From: Thermotogaceae bacterium
GTDB lineage: Bacteria; Thermotogota; Thermotogae; B21-G9; HyVt-16
Length of the DNA stretch: 20,280 nucleotides
NCBI GenBank assembly: GCA_011043375.1
Contig: DQYP01000177.1
Span: 1-20,280 of the forward strand
Reading direction: 5' to 3'
The position numbers were made by a program, and so were the translations under genes. The first letter of the stretch is position 1. Every line of letters begins with the position of its first letter. The notes under the pieces were generated by a model. That model made no database searches. It was given only the letters and a program-made list of their open reading frames with translations, and was not told where the DNA came from. This document shows, piece by piece, positions 1 to 7,334 of this stretch.

Positions 1-54
1 CTTGTTTTTGTCATTCCGAGGAACGATAGTGACGAGGAATCTTATCCTAACAAG
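1..54. repeat. REP-like intergenic repeat (partly palindromic)
   Basis: The core at 10-43 reads GTCATTCCGAGGAACG, then ATAGTGACGAGGAATC and TT. It holds a direct repeat CGAGGAA (17-23 and 33-39) and inverted ends ATTCC (13-17) and GGAAT (36-40). Outer inverted arms CTTGTT (1-6) and AACAAG (49-54) may extend the element. Units of this type, GTCATTCCGAGG followed by GACGAGGAATC, are dispersed in intergenic regions of several bacterial genomes, from memory including some Thermotogota. There is one copy in this window, and the element may begin left of the window edge. Its function is unknown. Confidence 0.6.
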
Positions 55-117
55 CAATAGTTTTTTATATCATTACTCTTAGTTAATAGAATCACATTTT
101 GTATTGGAGGTGCTAAG

Positions 118-1485
118 TTGAACAGAGAAAACAACGTTGAAGATTTGTATAATAATGAAGAATCTTCAACGGAAAAGAATATTTCCACCGAAAACAGGAA
201 AAACAGGAAAGATGAGATAAGGAAAATGGAACTCGATATAAAAAAATTGCAAGAGATGAAGATAAAAGAATTATATAAGCTCGCTAAAAAACTTGGAATA
301 TCGAATTATACTTCACTCAGGAAAAAAGATCTGATTTTTAATATTTTGGATGCTCAGGCGAGAGAATATGGCTATTTTTTCGAAGAAGGGGTTCTCGATA
401 TTCATCCGGATGGATATGGTTTTTTGAGAAATAACAATCTTCTTCCAAGTAATAATGATATCTATGTTTCGCAATCTCAAATTAAAAAATTCAATTTGAA
501 TACGGGAGACATAATATCAGGCCAGGTTAGACCGCCCAAAGAAGGCGAAAAATATTATGCTCTTTTGCGGATCGAAGCCATAAATTACAAACCCCCAACT
601 TATGCATCCGAAAGGATCAACTTTGAAAATCTCACCCCGGTATATCCCAACATCCAATATATACTTGAAACGGATCCAAATATTCTTAGCACCAGGTTGA
701 TTGATTTGTTCACACCAATAGGAAAAGGACAAAGGGGTTTAATAGTTGCTCCACCAAAGACAGGTAAAACGACCCTTCTAAAAGAAATAGCCAACGGTAT
801 AGCCAAAAATTATCCGGATACTCAAAGAATAATTCTGCTAATCGATGAGAGACCTGAAGAAGTTACTGACATGAAAAGATCTGTTGATGCTCAGATTATC
901 GCTGCTCCATTCGATATGCCTCCAGAAAAACAAATAAAAGTTGCGGAATTGACACTTGAAATGGCAAAGAGATTGGTCGAATTCGGATACGATGTGGTCA
1001 TCCTTTTGGATAGTCTTACAAGGCTCGCAAGGGTTTATAATGTCTATGTCCCACCAAGTGGTAAATTGTTATCCGGTGGCGTCGATCCTTCAGCTTTGTT
1101 CAAACCGAAACACTTTTTTGGGGCAGCAAGAAATATCGAGGAAGGGGGCAGTTTAACTATAATAGCTACCGCCTTGATAGAAACTGGAAGCAAAATGGAT
1201 GAGGTGATCTTCGAAGAATTCAAAGGTACAGGAAACATGGAACTCGTTCTCTCAAGACAACTCGCGAACAGAAGAATCTTTCCCGCTATAAATTTGAACC
1301 TTTCAGGTACTCGAAAAGAAGAATTGTTACTTGACGAAAATACGTTGAAGAAAGTGTGGATTCTCAGAAGAATGCTTTCAACTCTTGACGAAGAAGAAGG
1401 ATTGAACTTGATGCTCAGGAAACTCAGAGAAACAAAAAGTAATGAAGAATTCCTTGCTTTAATAGACATGGAAAAAGCTAAATAA
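118..1485 (+). CDS. rho: Transcription termination factor Rho
   Basis: Rho is a hexameric RNA helicase that loads on untranslated C-rich RNA and uses ATP to release RNA polymerase. The protein has 455 residues. A charged, Lys/Glu-rich N-terminus (1-35) precedes the Rho N-terminal helical domain (about 36-80) and the cold-shock-like RNA-binding domain (about 85-150, starting GVLDIHPDGYGFLR). The RecA-type ATPase follows, with Walker A APPKTGKTT (211-219), DERPEEV, Walker B LLDSLTRLAR (catalytic region near D298), the secondary RNA-binding stretch LSGGVDPSAL, and a typical ending with RRIFPAI. The start is TTG at 118, seven bases after GGAGG (106-110). The charged extension is moderately long compared with E. 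coli Rho (419 residues). The next gene starts 51 bases downstream, so co-transcription is likely. The family call is certain. Confidence 0.97.
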   Translation: MNRENNVEDLYNNEESSTEKNISTENRKNRKDEIRKMELDIKKLQEMKIKELYKLAKKLGISNYTSLRKKDLIFNILDAQAREYGYFFEEGVLDIHPDGYGFLRNNNLLPSNNDIYVSQSQIKKFNLNTGDIISGQVRPPKEGEKYYALLRIEAINYKPPTYASERINFENLTPVYPNIQYILETDPNILSTRLIDLFTPIGKGQRGLIVAPPKTGKTTLLKEIANGIAKNYPDTQRIILLIDERPEEVTDMKRSVDAQIIAAPFDMPPEKQIKVAELTLEMAKRLVEFGYDVVILLDSLTRLARVYNVYVPPSGKLLSGGVDPSALFKPKHFFGAARNIEEGGSLTIIATALIETGSKMDEVIFEEFKGTGNMELVLSRQLANRRIFPAINLNLSGTRKEELLLDENTLKKVWILRRMLSTLDEEEGLNLMLRKLRETKSNEEFLALIDMEKAK

Positions 1486-1536
1486 CCTTTTGACAAAACA
1501 TTAATGAAGATCATTTTCTTCAAAGAAGGTGATATT

Positions 1537-2526
1537 TTGCCTGCCAATCTCCCGCCGGAATACAAGAGAACCGAAGAGAAATTGAAAGAAGCAAAAACTC
1601 TCGAAGAGAAAATAGAAATAATTGAGAAACTGATCTCACTTCTTCCACGACATAAAGGAACCGACAAGTTGTTTGCAGATTTGAAGAGGAGACTTTCAAA
1701 GCTTAGAAACATGGCAGAACAAGAGAGAAAGAAAAAAACCAAAGGATACGATCCATATCTCATTGAAAAGGCAGGAGCAGGGCAAGTAATGCTAATCGGA
1801 CCTCCAAATTCCGGTAAATCTTCTTTACTTGCCACCTTGACTAATGCAAATCCTCATATAGCGGATTTTCCATTTTCAACCGTTAATCCCTGTCCTGGTA
1901 TGATGAATTTTGAGGATATTCAAATTCAGCTAATAGATTTACCCCCGATAATCGAGTCTCATGTGGATCCACTGATGGTGAATGCTATAAAACGAAGTGA
2001 TGGGGCATTAATAGTTGTTGATTCATCGAGTGATGAATTACTTGACCAAATGGATACAATTATAAGAAAACTTGAAGAAAGAAAAACGATACTTTCTTGG
2101 GAAAAACCTGAAGAACTGGAGATAGGATGGGAGTGGGTGAGAAGCTTTGTTGTGGCCAACAAGATGGATATTGAAAATACAAATGAACGTCTTGAGATAT
2201 TAGAAGAATTTTATTCTGCGAAATTCCCTATATTACCATTTTCGGCTTTAAAAAAGTCAGGTATTGAAAAACTGAAACAAAAGATCTTTGAAATGCTGAG
2301 TGTAGTGCGCGTTTATAGCAAACCACCTGGTAAACCCCCTGATTTTGATAAGCCTTTCATACTTAAAAAGGGAAGTACAGTAAGGGAACTCGCAGCGGAA
2401 ATCCATAAAGATTTCAGTGAGAAGTTGAGAGGTGCTAAACTATGGAATATCGAGACTAAAACATTTATAATGGTTGATAGGGAATATGAGCTTCAGGATA
2501 AGGATGTGATAGAACTTGTAATTTAA
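1537..2526 (+). CDS. TGS-domain GTPase of the Obg/DRG-HSR1 type
   Basis: This is a P-loop GTPase of 329 residues whose cellular role is not established. An N-terminal helical, highly charged region (1-70) precedes the G domain: G1 GPPNSGKSS (88-96), a threonine-containing switch I near FPFSTVNP, G3 as DLPP (134-137) instead of the usual DxxG, and G4 NKMD (208-211). A C-terminal TGS domain (about 265-329) ends in the VIELVI strand, as in DRG/Obg-related proteins; TGS domains usually bind RNA or nucleotides on ribosome-linked factors. I chose TTG at 1537 because AGAAGGTGAT (1524-1533) sits seven bases upstream and gives the N-terminus MPANLPPEYK. An upstream in-frame ATG at 1504 has no ribosome binding site. 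It probably shares a transcript with rho. A ribosome-associated function is inference. Confidence 0.88.
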   Translation: MPANLPPEYKRTEEKLKEAKTLEEKIEIIEKLISLLPRHKGTDKLFADLKRRLSKLRNMAEQERKKKTKGYDPYLIEKAGAGQVMLIGPPNSGKSSLLATLTNANPHIADFPFSTVNPCPGMMNFEDIQIQLIDLPPIIESHVDPLMVNAIKRSDGALIVVDSSSDELLDQMDTIIRKLEERKTILSWEKPEELEIGWEWVRSFVVANKMDIENTNERLEILEEFYSAKFPILPFSALKKSGIEKLKQKIFEMLSVVRVYSKPPGKPPDFDKPFILKKGSTVRELAAEIHKDFSEKLRGAKLWNIETKTFIMVDREYELQDKDVIELVI

Positions 2527-2573
2527 AGTCCTTTCCACACCCAAAAGTGCCTTTGAAAAATAAAAAAATTTGG

Positions 2574-2607
2574 TTGACGTTTAAATGCGTCAGGGTTTTG
2601 TTATATC
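2574..2607 (+). promoter_or_regulatory. Possible promoter for the methionine synthase gene
   Basis: TTGACG (2574-2579) resembles a sigma-A -35 box. The best -10 candidates are TGTTAT (2599-2604, 19-base spacing) or TTATAT (2601-2606, 21-base spacing). Both spacings are longer than ideal, so the call is weak. It rests mainly on this being the only sizeable gap between the rho/GTPase pair and the downstream genes. The -35 box overlaps an imperfect inverted repeat, GACGTTTAAATGCGTC (2576-2591). Confidence 0.3.
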
Positions 2608-2619
2608 AAATCAATTGAA

Positions 2620-2634
2620 TGCATTAATAATGCA
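2620..2634. promoter_or_regulatory. Perfect palindrome, candidate operator upstream of metH
   Basis: TGCATTA (2620-2626) and TAATGCA (2628-2634) are exact inverted arms around one central A. The palindrome lies 19 bases before the Shine-Dalgarno GGAGGT (2654-2659) of the methionine synthase gene. A second short palindrome, TCAATTGA (2611-2618), abuts it. The size and symmetry fit a dimeric repressor site. The regulator is unknown, and no riboswitch-like structure is evident in this short leader. Confidence 0.4.
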
Positions 2635-2666
2635 CCTATCCTCTCTGTTTGAAGGAGGTATGTCTT

Positions 2667-5051
2667 TTGAAAGGAAGGAAGTATGTTAAATCTCTTCTAA
2701 TAGAAAAGAAAAAATTATTACTCGATGGGGCTCATGGTACTTATTTCATGTCCATGGGATTTGTTGAGGAAGTACCGGATGTGTTGAATTTGGAAGCACC
2801 AGATATCGTAATCAAGCATCACAAGGAATATCTGGAGGCAGGTGCGGACATTCATCTTACAAACACCTTCAATTCTACTAGAGAAAAACTTAAAAAATAT
2901 GGTCTTGAGAATTTGTTTGAGAGACTTAATATTGAAGCTGTCAGGCTCGCCAAAAAAGCTATAGGTGAAAATGCTTTGATCTTTGGAGATATAGGGCCCA
3001 CTGGTTCCCTATTGAAACCACTCGGCGATTTATCTTTTCATAAAGCCTTTGAAAGTTTTAGAGAGCAGGCAGAGATCTTGATTAATAGTGGTGTCGATGG
3101 AATAATACTTGAAACCTTTTCTGACATATTGGAACTAAAAGCTGCTTATCTTGCTGTTAGGGAGATATCAACTGATATTTTTCTAATCGCTCACTTAACT
3201 TTCGAGGAAAATGGTAAAACTCTTACTGGAACGAGTCCAGAGGCTTTCGCAGCTTTATTCAATGATCTTGATGTGGATGCGATAGGCATAAATTGTTCGG
3301 TTGGTCCTCATGAAATGCTTCCAATATTTCAACAGCTTAGCAAATATTCCAAAAAGGATCTTAGTGTGGAACCGAATGCAGGGATTCCGATTCTTGAAGA
3401 TGGTGTTACACGTTTTCCGATCGGTCCAGAAGAATTTTCAAAAACCATGATGAGCTTTATTGCATCGGGAGCAACTCTTATCGGAGGGTGCTGTGGTACC
3501 ACACCAAAACACATAAGATTATTAAGAGATTTGATGGATAATGTGGAGCCCACAAAGTCGATTGTAGAGGATGTGGAACTTATAACAAGTAGAACAAAGG
3601 TTGTAAACACCTCTGGCAAATTTGTGATCGTTGGAGAGAAGTTAAATTATTCAGGAAGCAAAAAGACGCGAAAATTGATGGAAGAAAAAAATATAGAAGA
3701 ATTGATAAAAATAGGTATAGAACAGAAAAATTCTGGAGCCGATCTCATAGATGTGAATTTTGGACTTCAGAGAGATCTTGAATTTTCCAAAGAACTGATC
3801 ATTCAGCTTGAAAATAGATGTGGTGTTCCTATCTCTTTCGATGTTCAAGATCTCGAATTTTTAGAAGAATTATTGAAAACATATCCTGGTAGGCCATTGA
3901 TAAATTCATCACGAGCATTGAAAAGTGAAATTAAAATGGTAGGAGAGCTCTTGAAAAAATACGGTGGAATGTTAATATTGTTAGCCGCAGAAGACAGTTT
4001 TGAGGAAGATCTCGAGTACAGGTTGAATTCTGTTAAAAAAGGGTTAAATCTTTTAAATGAAATAGGAATATCAAAATCCAGGATTTTTGTGGATCCCCTG
4101 GTGTTTTCAATGGGAGCTGGACATGATCCTTTGGTAACTCTTGGTCTAATAGAAAGATTCACTAAAATGAAATTGAAAACCATTGTGGGCCTCTCGAATT
4201 TGTCGTATGGCATGCCTATAAGGGACGATATAAATGCTGTTTTTTTGAGTCTTGCATTAGAGAGAGGTCTAACAGCTGCGATAATGAATCCAAAAAATGA
4301 AAGGATCAGTAACAGTATCAAAGCATATAATTTGATATTTGGTAAGGATGAGATAAATTCCTCTGAAGAGAGTTTCGGTGATAAACTAATAGATTCTATC
4401 TTAAATGGTGAAGGTGATGAACTTAAAAAACTCATAGATGAGAAACTTAGTGAGAAGAGTTTTGGTGAAGTAGTTGAAGAATTAATTAGACCTGTGATGA
4501 AAAACATAGGAGATCTTTATGAAACAAATAAAATATATCTTCCCCAGTTATTGACGGCTGCTAAGGTGGTCAAAGAGATAATGGAATTCTTTGAGCAGAA
4601 GATTCATAACAAAGACGGTGAATTTCCGAAAGCTGCTAAAGTAATCCTTGCAACAGTGAAGGGTGATATTCACGATATAGGAAAGAATTTAGTTGCCGCG
4701 TTGATGAAAAGCAGTGGAGTGGAAGTAATAGATCTTGGGAAAGACGTTCCGGCAGAGAGAATATTGGCTGTTTCAAAGAGAGAAAAGCCATTGTTGATAG
4801 GATTATCTGCTATGATGACCACAACAGCTCCAAGAGTTAAAGAAGTGATTGAAATGCTGAGAAAAGAAGGATTGAATACTCCAATTGTTACCGGGGGTGC
4901 CTCGATGAATGAAAAACTCGCGAGAGATTTCGGAGCTGATTATTATGCTCGAACTGCTATAGATGGTCTGAAAATTTTAAGGAGTCTGATGAATGATGGG
5001 AATGAACCACAAAGAGATTTTGGAAGAATTGAGAAAAAAGAAAATCGATGA
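2667..5051 (+). CDS. metH: Cobalamin-dependent methionine synthase without reactivation domain
   Basis: The enzyme transfers a methyl group from methyltetrahydrofolate through cobalamin to homocysteine, giving methionine in the cytoplasm. It has 794 residues and three modules. The homocysteine domain (about 15-300) has zinc ligands C210 (GINCSVGP) and C275/C276 (GGCCGTTP), close to C207/C272/C273 of T. maritima MetH. The pterin-binding barrel (about 320-565) contains VGEKLN, DVNFG and DPLVFSMGAGHDP. The cobalamin-binding cap and Rossmann domain (about 585-785) contain DIHDIGKN, with H669 as the expected cobalt ligand. The C-terminal AdoMet reactivation domain of E. coli MetH is absent, as in T. 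maritima, where it is a separate protein; no such gene lies in this window. The start is TTG 2667, seven bases after GGAGGT; an upstream in-frame TTG at 2649 precedes that site and is unlikely. The last 59 bases overlap the next gene. Confidence 0.93.
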   Translation: MKGRKYVKSLLIEKKKLLLDGAHGTYFMSMGFVEEVPDVLNLEAPDIVIKHHKEYLEAGADIHLTNTFNSTREKLKKYGLENLFERLNIEAVRLAKKAIGENALIFGDIGPTGSLLKPLGDLSFHKAFESFREQAEILINSGVDGIILETFSDILELKAAYLAVREISTDIFLIAHLTFEENGKTLTGTSPEAFAALFNDLDVDAIGINCSVGPHEMLPIFQQLSKYSKKDLSVEPNAGIPILEDGVTRFPIGPEEFSKTMMSFIASGATLIGGCCGTTPKHIRLLRDLMDNVEPTKSIVEDVELITSRTKVVNTSGKFVIVGEKLNYSGSKKTRKLMEEKNIEELIKIGIEQKNSGADLIDVNFGLQRDLEFSKELIIQLENRCGVPISFDVQDLEFLEELLKTYPGRPLINSSRALKSEIKMVGELLKKYGGMLILLAAEDSFEEDLEYRLNSVKKGLNLLNEIGISKSRIFVDPLVFSMGAGHDPLVTLGLIERFTKMKLKTIVGLSNLSYGMPIRDDINAVFLSLALERGLTAAIMNPKNERISNSIKAYNLIFGKDEINSSEESFGDKLIDSILNGEGDELKKLIDEKLSEKSFGEVVEELIRPVMKNIGDLYETNKIYLPQLLTAAKVVKEIMEFFEQKIHNKDGEFPKAAKVILATVKGDIHDIGKNLVAALMKSSGVEVIDLGKDVPAERILAVSKREKPLLIGLSAMMTTTAPRVKEVIEMLRKEGLNTPIVTGGASMNEKLARDFGADYYARTAIDGLKILRSLMNDGNEPQRDFGRIEKKENR

Positions 5052-6243
5052 AGGGCTTTATTTACCACACTATGAACGATACTCAATAGCTAACCTGATG
5101 AGTTCGGTACTCAGGCACTTTGGATTGTCTCCGCTATTGGAGCCTTATCCTCTTTCTGAGATAATTGAATTGAATACTAAAGATAAGATTGTTTTGTTCA
5201 TATTGGATGCCTTGGGTTACAATCTCTATAAAAGGATATTCAATCATCTCAAGGCTAAGTTCAAAATTTTGGGGAATATAGAGTTTTTTCCCATGTCTTC
5301 TGTTTTTCCTACTACGACTGCCTCCGCTTTAACAACGTTGAATACTGGATTGACACCTTTACAACACGGGATGGTTGGATATATACTTTTCTTGAAAGAA
5401 TTTGGTCTTTTGGCAAACATGATAGAGTTGACACCGGTTGGAATGGAAAGAGACCTCTTGATTAAATTGGGATTAAATCCGATGAAATTTATGAACAATC
5501 CAACTATCCACGAACTATTGAAGGAAGGTAATGTGGGATCCTTCACAGTTACCGCATCAGTGTTCAAAAACACGGGATTCAACAGAATGCACACGAATGG
5601 TTCCAATGTGAAAACTTATCAGAGCTTCAGTGATTTATTTTCCATGATTCGAAGAATACTCAAAAACAATAAGGATGAAAAGCTTTTGTTAATAGCATAT
5701 TGGGGGTTAGCCGATACTTTGGGACATAGAAAAGGGCCTTTATCTGATGAATATGAATCCGAAGTATTCTGGATATTGAGAATGTTCGAAGAAGAAGTCT
5801 TAAATAAAATTCCTCCTTCTATTTTCAAAAAAACTCTGTTTTTGATAACGGGTGATCATGGTCAAAAACCAACAAGATGGGAAGATGAGATCTGGTTGAT
5901 TTCAAGTGACGAATTTTGTTCGAAACTCAGTATTCCACCAACTGGTGAACAGAGAATGATGTATTTGTTCACTAAAAACAAGGGTATATTCAAAGAGTTC
6001 TTTGAGGAGAAGTACAAAGAGCGTGCCATTCTAATCGATTCATCATATGCATTGGAAATAGGATTATTTGGATTTGGTGAGATACATTCTAATTTAATCG
6101 ACAGAATAGGTGATTTTGTGTTGTTGGCAAAAGGGGCTTATTCTTTCAATTACAAATATACAGGGCAAGAAAGAAGCTTGAAAGGTAAACATGGTTCATT
6201 GAGTGAGGACGAGCTTTTTGTGCCTCTGATTCCTATTGGATAA
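4993..6243 (+). CDS. Alkaline phosphatase superfamily / type I phosphodiesterase-like hydrolase
   Basis: This predicted two-metal phosphoryl hydrolase has 416 residues and no signal peptide, so it is probably cytoplasmic. The metal-ligand pattern of the nucleotide pyrophosphatase/phosphodiesterase family is complete: D72 in FILDALGYN, the nucleophile segment FPTTTAS with T108 or T109, D241 and H245 in LADTLGH, D288 and H289 in TGDHG, and H400 in GKHGSLS. The substrate cannot be read from sequence; nucleotide or phosphodiester substrates, or a phosphoglycerate-mutase-like reaction, are possible. ATG 4993 lies eight bases after AAGGAG (4979-4984), inside the end of metH, so the two are probably translationally coupled. 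The stop at 6241-6243 lies 13 bases before fliQ, which joins the gene to the flagellar operon. I know of no flagellar role for this family. Confidence 0.8.
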   Translation: MMGMNHKEILEELRKKKIDEGLYLPHYERYSIANLMSSVLRHFGLSPLLEPYPLSEIIELNTKDKIVLFILDALGYNLYKRIFNHLKAKFKILGNIEFFPMSSVFPTTTASALTTLNTGLTPLQHGMVGYILFLKEFGLLANMIELTPVGMERDLLIKLGLNPMKFMNNPTIHELLKEGNVGSFTVTASVFKNTGFNRMHTNGSNVKTYQSFSDLFSMIRRILKNNKDEKLLLIAYWGLADTLGHRKGPLSDEYESEVFWILRMFEEEVLNKIPPSIFKKTLFLITGDHGQKPTRWEDEIWLISSDEFCSKLSIPPTGEQRMMYLFTKNKGIFKEFFEEKYKERAILIDSSYALEIGLFGFGEIHSNLIDRIGDFVLLAKGAYSFNYKYTGQERSLKGKHGSLSEDELFVPLIPIG

Positions 6244-6256
6244 GAAGGTGTTTCAA

Positions 6257-6523
6257 ATGACCGTTGAAGCCTTTCTTGATGTTATGAGAGATGGAATAAC
6301 CATGTTTTTGGTAGTTGTTTCACCTGTTTTATTGGCAAGTTTAGTGGTAGGACTGATGATTAGCATATTCCAGACTGTGACCCAAATAAATGAACAAACG
6401 ATAACCTTTGTTTCTAAGATATTTGTGGTATTTATTACATTGCTTTTCCTGGGGGGATGGATGCTTCAAAAGTTGGTGGATTATTTTTATTCTATCTTAT
6501 CTTCATATTTTAATATGATATGA
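6257..6523 (+). CDS. fliQ: Flagellar export gate protein FliQ
   Basis: FliQ is a small inner-membrane subunit of the flagellar type III export gate, assembling with FliP and FliR. The protein has 88 residues, the usual length, with two hydrophobic helices (about 13-38 and 50-75) and the conserved loop FQTVTQINEQTITFVSKI. I chose ATG 6257 because AAGAAGGTG (6242-6250) lies seven bases upstream and the protein then begins MTVEAFLDVMRDG, the normal FliQ N-terminus. An in-frame TTG at 6236 would add seven residues but overlaps the preceding stop and lacks a ribosome binding site. fliP, the usual upstream partner, is missing here; a phosphodiesterase-like gene takes its place. Confidence 0.94.
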   Translation: MTVEAFLDVMRDGITMFLVVVSPVLLASLVVGLMISIFQTVTQINEQTITFVSKIFVVFITLLFLGGWMLQKLVDYFYSILSSYFNMI

Positions 6524-6530
6524 AGATAAG
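6496..6530 (+). other. Perfect 13-bp stem-loop across the fliQ stop codon
   Basis: CTTATCTTCATAT (6496-6508) pairs exactly with ATATGAAGATAAG (6518-6530) around a nine-base loop. It covers the last codons and stop of fliQ and ends nine bases before the fliR Shine-Dalgarno sequence. No T-run follows, so it is not a standard intrinsic terminator. Only three of the thirteen pairs are G-C, so the RNA stem may be weak at high growth temperature. A role in mRNA stability, processing or fliR translation is possible. Confidence 0.55.
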
Positions 6531-6551
6531 TAAAAACCGAGGATGGTTCTT

Positions 6552-7334
6552 ATGCCACCAGAGATTTCTAATTTTTTGGAAACTAAGTTCTTAGTTTGGT
6601 TGTTAACGATATCGAGAATATCGGGTTTGTTCATACTTATGCCATTCTTTGGTGGTAATTTCATTCCAAATAACTTAAAGGTAATATTGATCGTAATAAT
6701 CTCGTGGTTGGTATTACCTACGATTTCCAATACGATGCCTTTAGATACGGGGGTATTGCTGATAGTTTTACTGAGTATTATAAACTTTGTTATAGGTTTT
6801 TTGATCGGTGCCGTTGTTTTCGTGTTTTTTTCAGGAGTACAGTTTATGGGAGAAGTATTCGGGCTCCAACTTGGATTTGCAGTTGCTACGCTGTTTGATC
6901 CTCAGACTTTCGAGGAAACGAATATAATAGGTCAACTGATTTATGTGCTTGCAATGTATGTGTTTGTAACTGTGAAAGGGCCACACTTGATACTGAACTC
7001 CATAATAGGTAGCTTTCAAACTATACCGGTAGATCTCCTGAAAATGAATAATTTGGTTTTCTATGATGTAGTCAAACTCGGTAGTGAAGTGTTTCGAATC
7101 GGTATGGAAATTGGAATACCGTTGATAGCCTTCATGGTGGTCGTAACGTTTATAATAGGTATATTATCACGATTGATGCCTCAAATGAATTTATTCATGG
7201 TAGGGTTGCCCTTGAAGGTATTGGTTGGAATTTTGATGTTGCTCGGACTGCTACCGATTATAGCTGAAATCGTTTCGAAGCTTTCACCTAAGGTGGTCGA
7301 GGAGGTTGAAAGAATATTAACGAGTTTAAGATAA
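6552..7334 (+). CDS. fliR: Flagellar export gate protein FliR
   Basis: FliR is an inner-membrane subunit of the flagellar export gate. The protein has 260 residues, the usual length, and is strongly hydrophobic with about six membrane segments. The conserved N-terminal pattern is visible as ISRISGLFILMPFFG followed by IPNNLKV, and the central VFGLQLGFAVATLFDP segment is typical. I chose ATG 6552 because GAGG (6539-6542) lies nine bases upstream. The in-frame ATG at 6543 directly abuts that site and cannot use it. The last codons (EEVERILTSLR) overlap the predicted start of flhB. Confidence 0.93.
   Translation: MPPEISNFLETKFLVWLLTISRISGLFILMPFFGGNFIPNNLKVILIVIISWLVLPTISNTMPLDTGVLLIVLLSIINFVIGFLIGAVVFVFFSGVQFMGEVFGLQLGFAVATLFDPQTFEETNIIGQLIYVLAMYVFVTVKGPHLILNSIIGSFQTIPVDLLKMNNLVFYDVVKLGSEVFRIGMEIGIPLIAFMVVVTFIIGILSRLMPQMNLFMVGLPLKVLVGILMLLGLLPIIAEIVSKLSPKVVEEVERILTSLR
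7301..7306 (+). promoter_or_regulatory. Shine-Dalgarno that may set a non-canonical flhB start
   Basis: GGAGGT lies inside the fliR coding end (codons for EEVE). It is nine bases upstream of ATT 7316, the first codon able to open the flhB frame, and no ATG, GTG or TTG exists in that frame before 7445. The site may be incidental, since it also encodes FliR residues. Confidence 0.35.

Noticed and set aside
1044..1835. Long - strand open frame (263 codons) across rho and the GTPase
   Set aside because: It lies antisense to two conserved genes, spans their junction, is Ser/Phe-rich as expected for a reverse frame of Glu/Lys-rich genes, and shows no domain.
2527..2573. Terminator after the TGS GTPase gene
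   Set aside because: The stretch is A-rich at its end, but I could not form a convincing GC-rich stem followed by a T-run on the + strand.
3845..4507. - strand open frame (220 codons) inside metH
   Set aside because: It is antisense to conserved pterin- and cobalamin-binding regions, with a low-complexity Ser/Leu/Phe composition typical of shadow frames.
7305..7334. Programmed -1 frameshift producing a FliR-FlhB fusion
   Set aside because: Fusions of these proteins exist in some bacteria, but TTTAAGA before the fliR stop is not a good slippery heptamer and no stimulatory structure is visible, so a near-cognate start is simpler.
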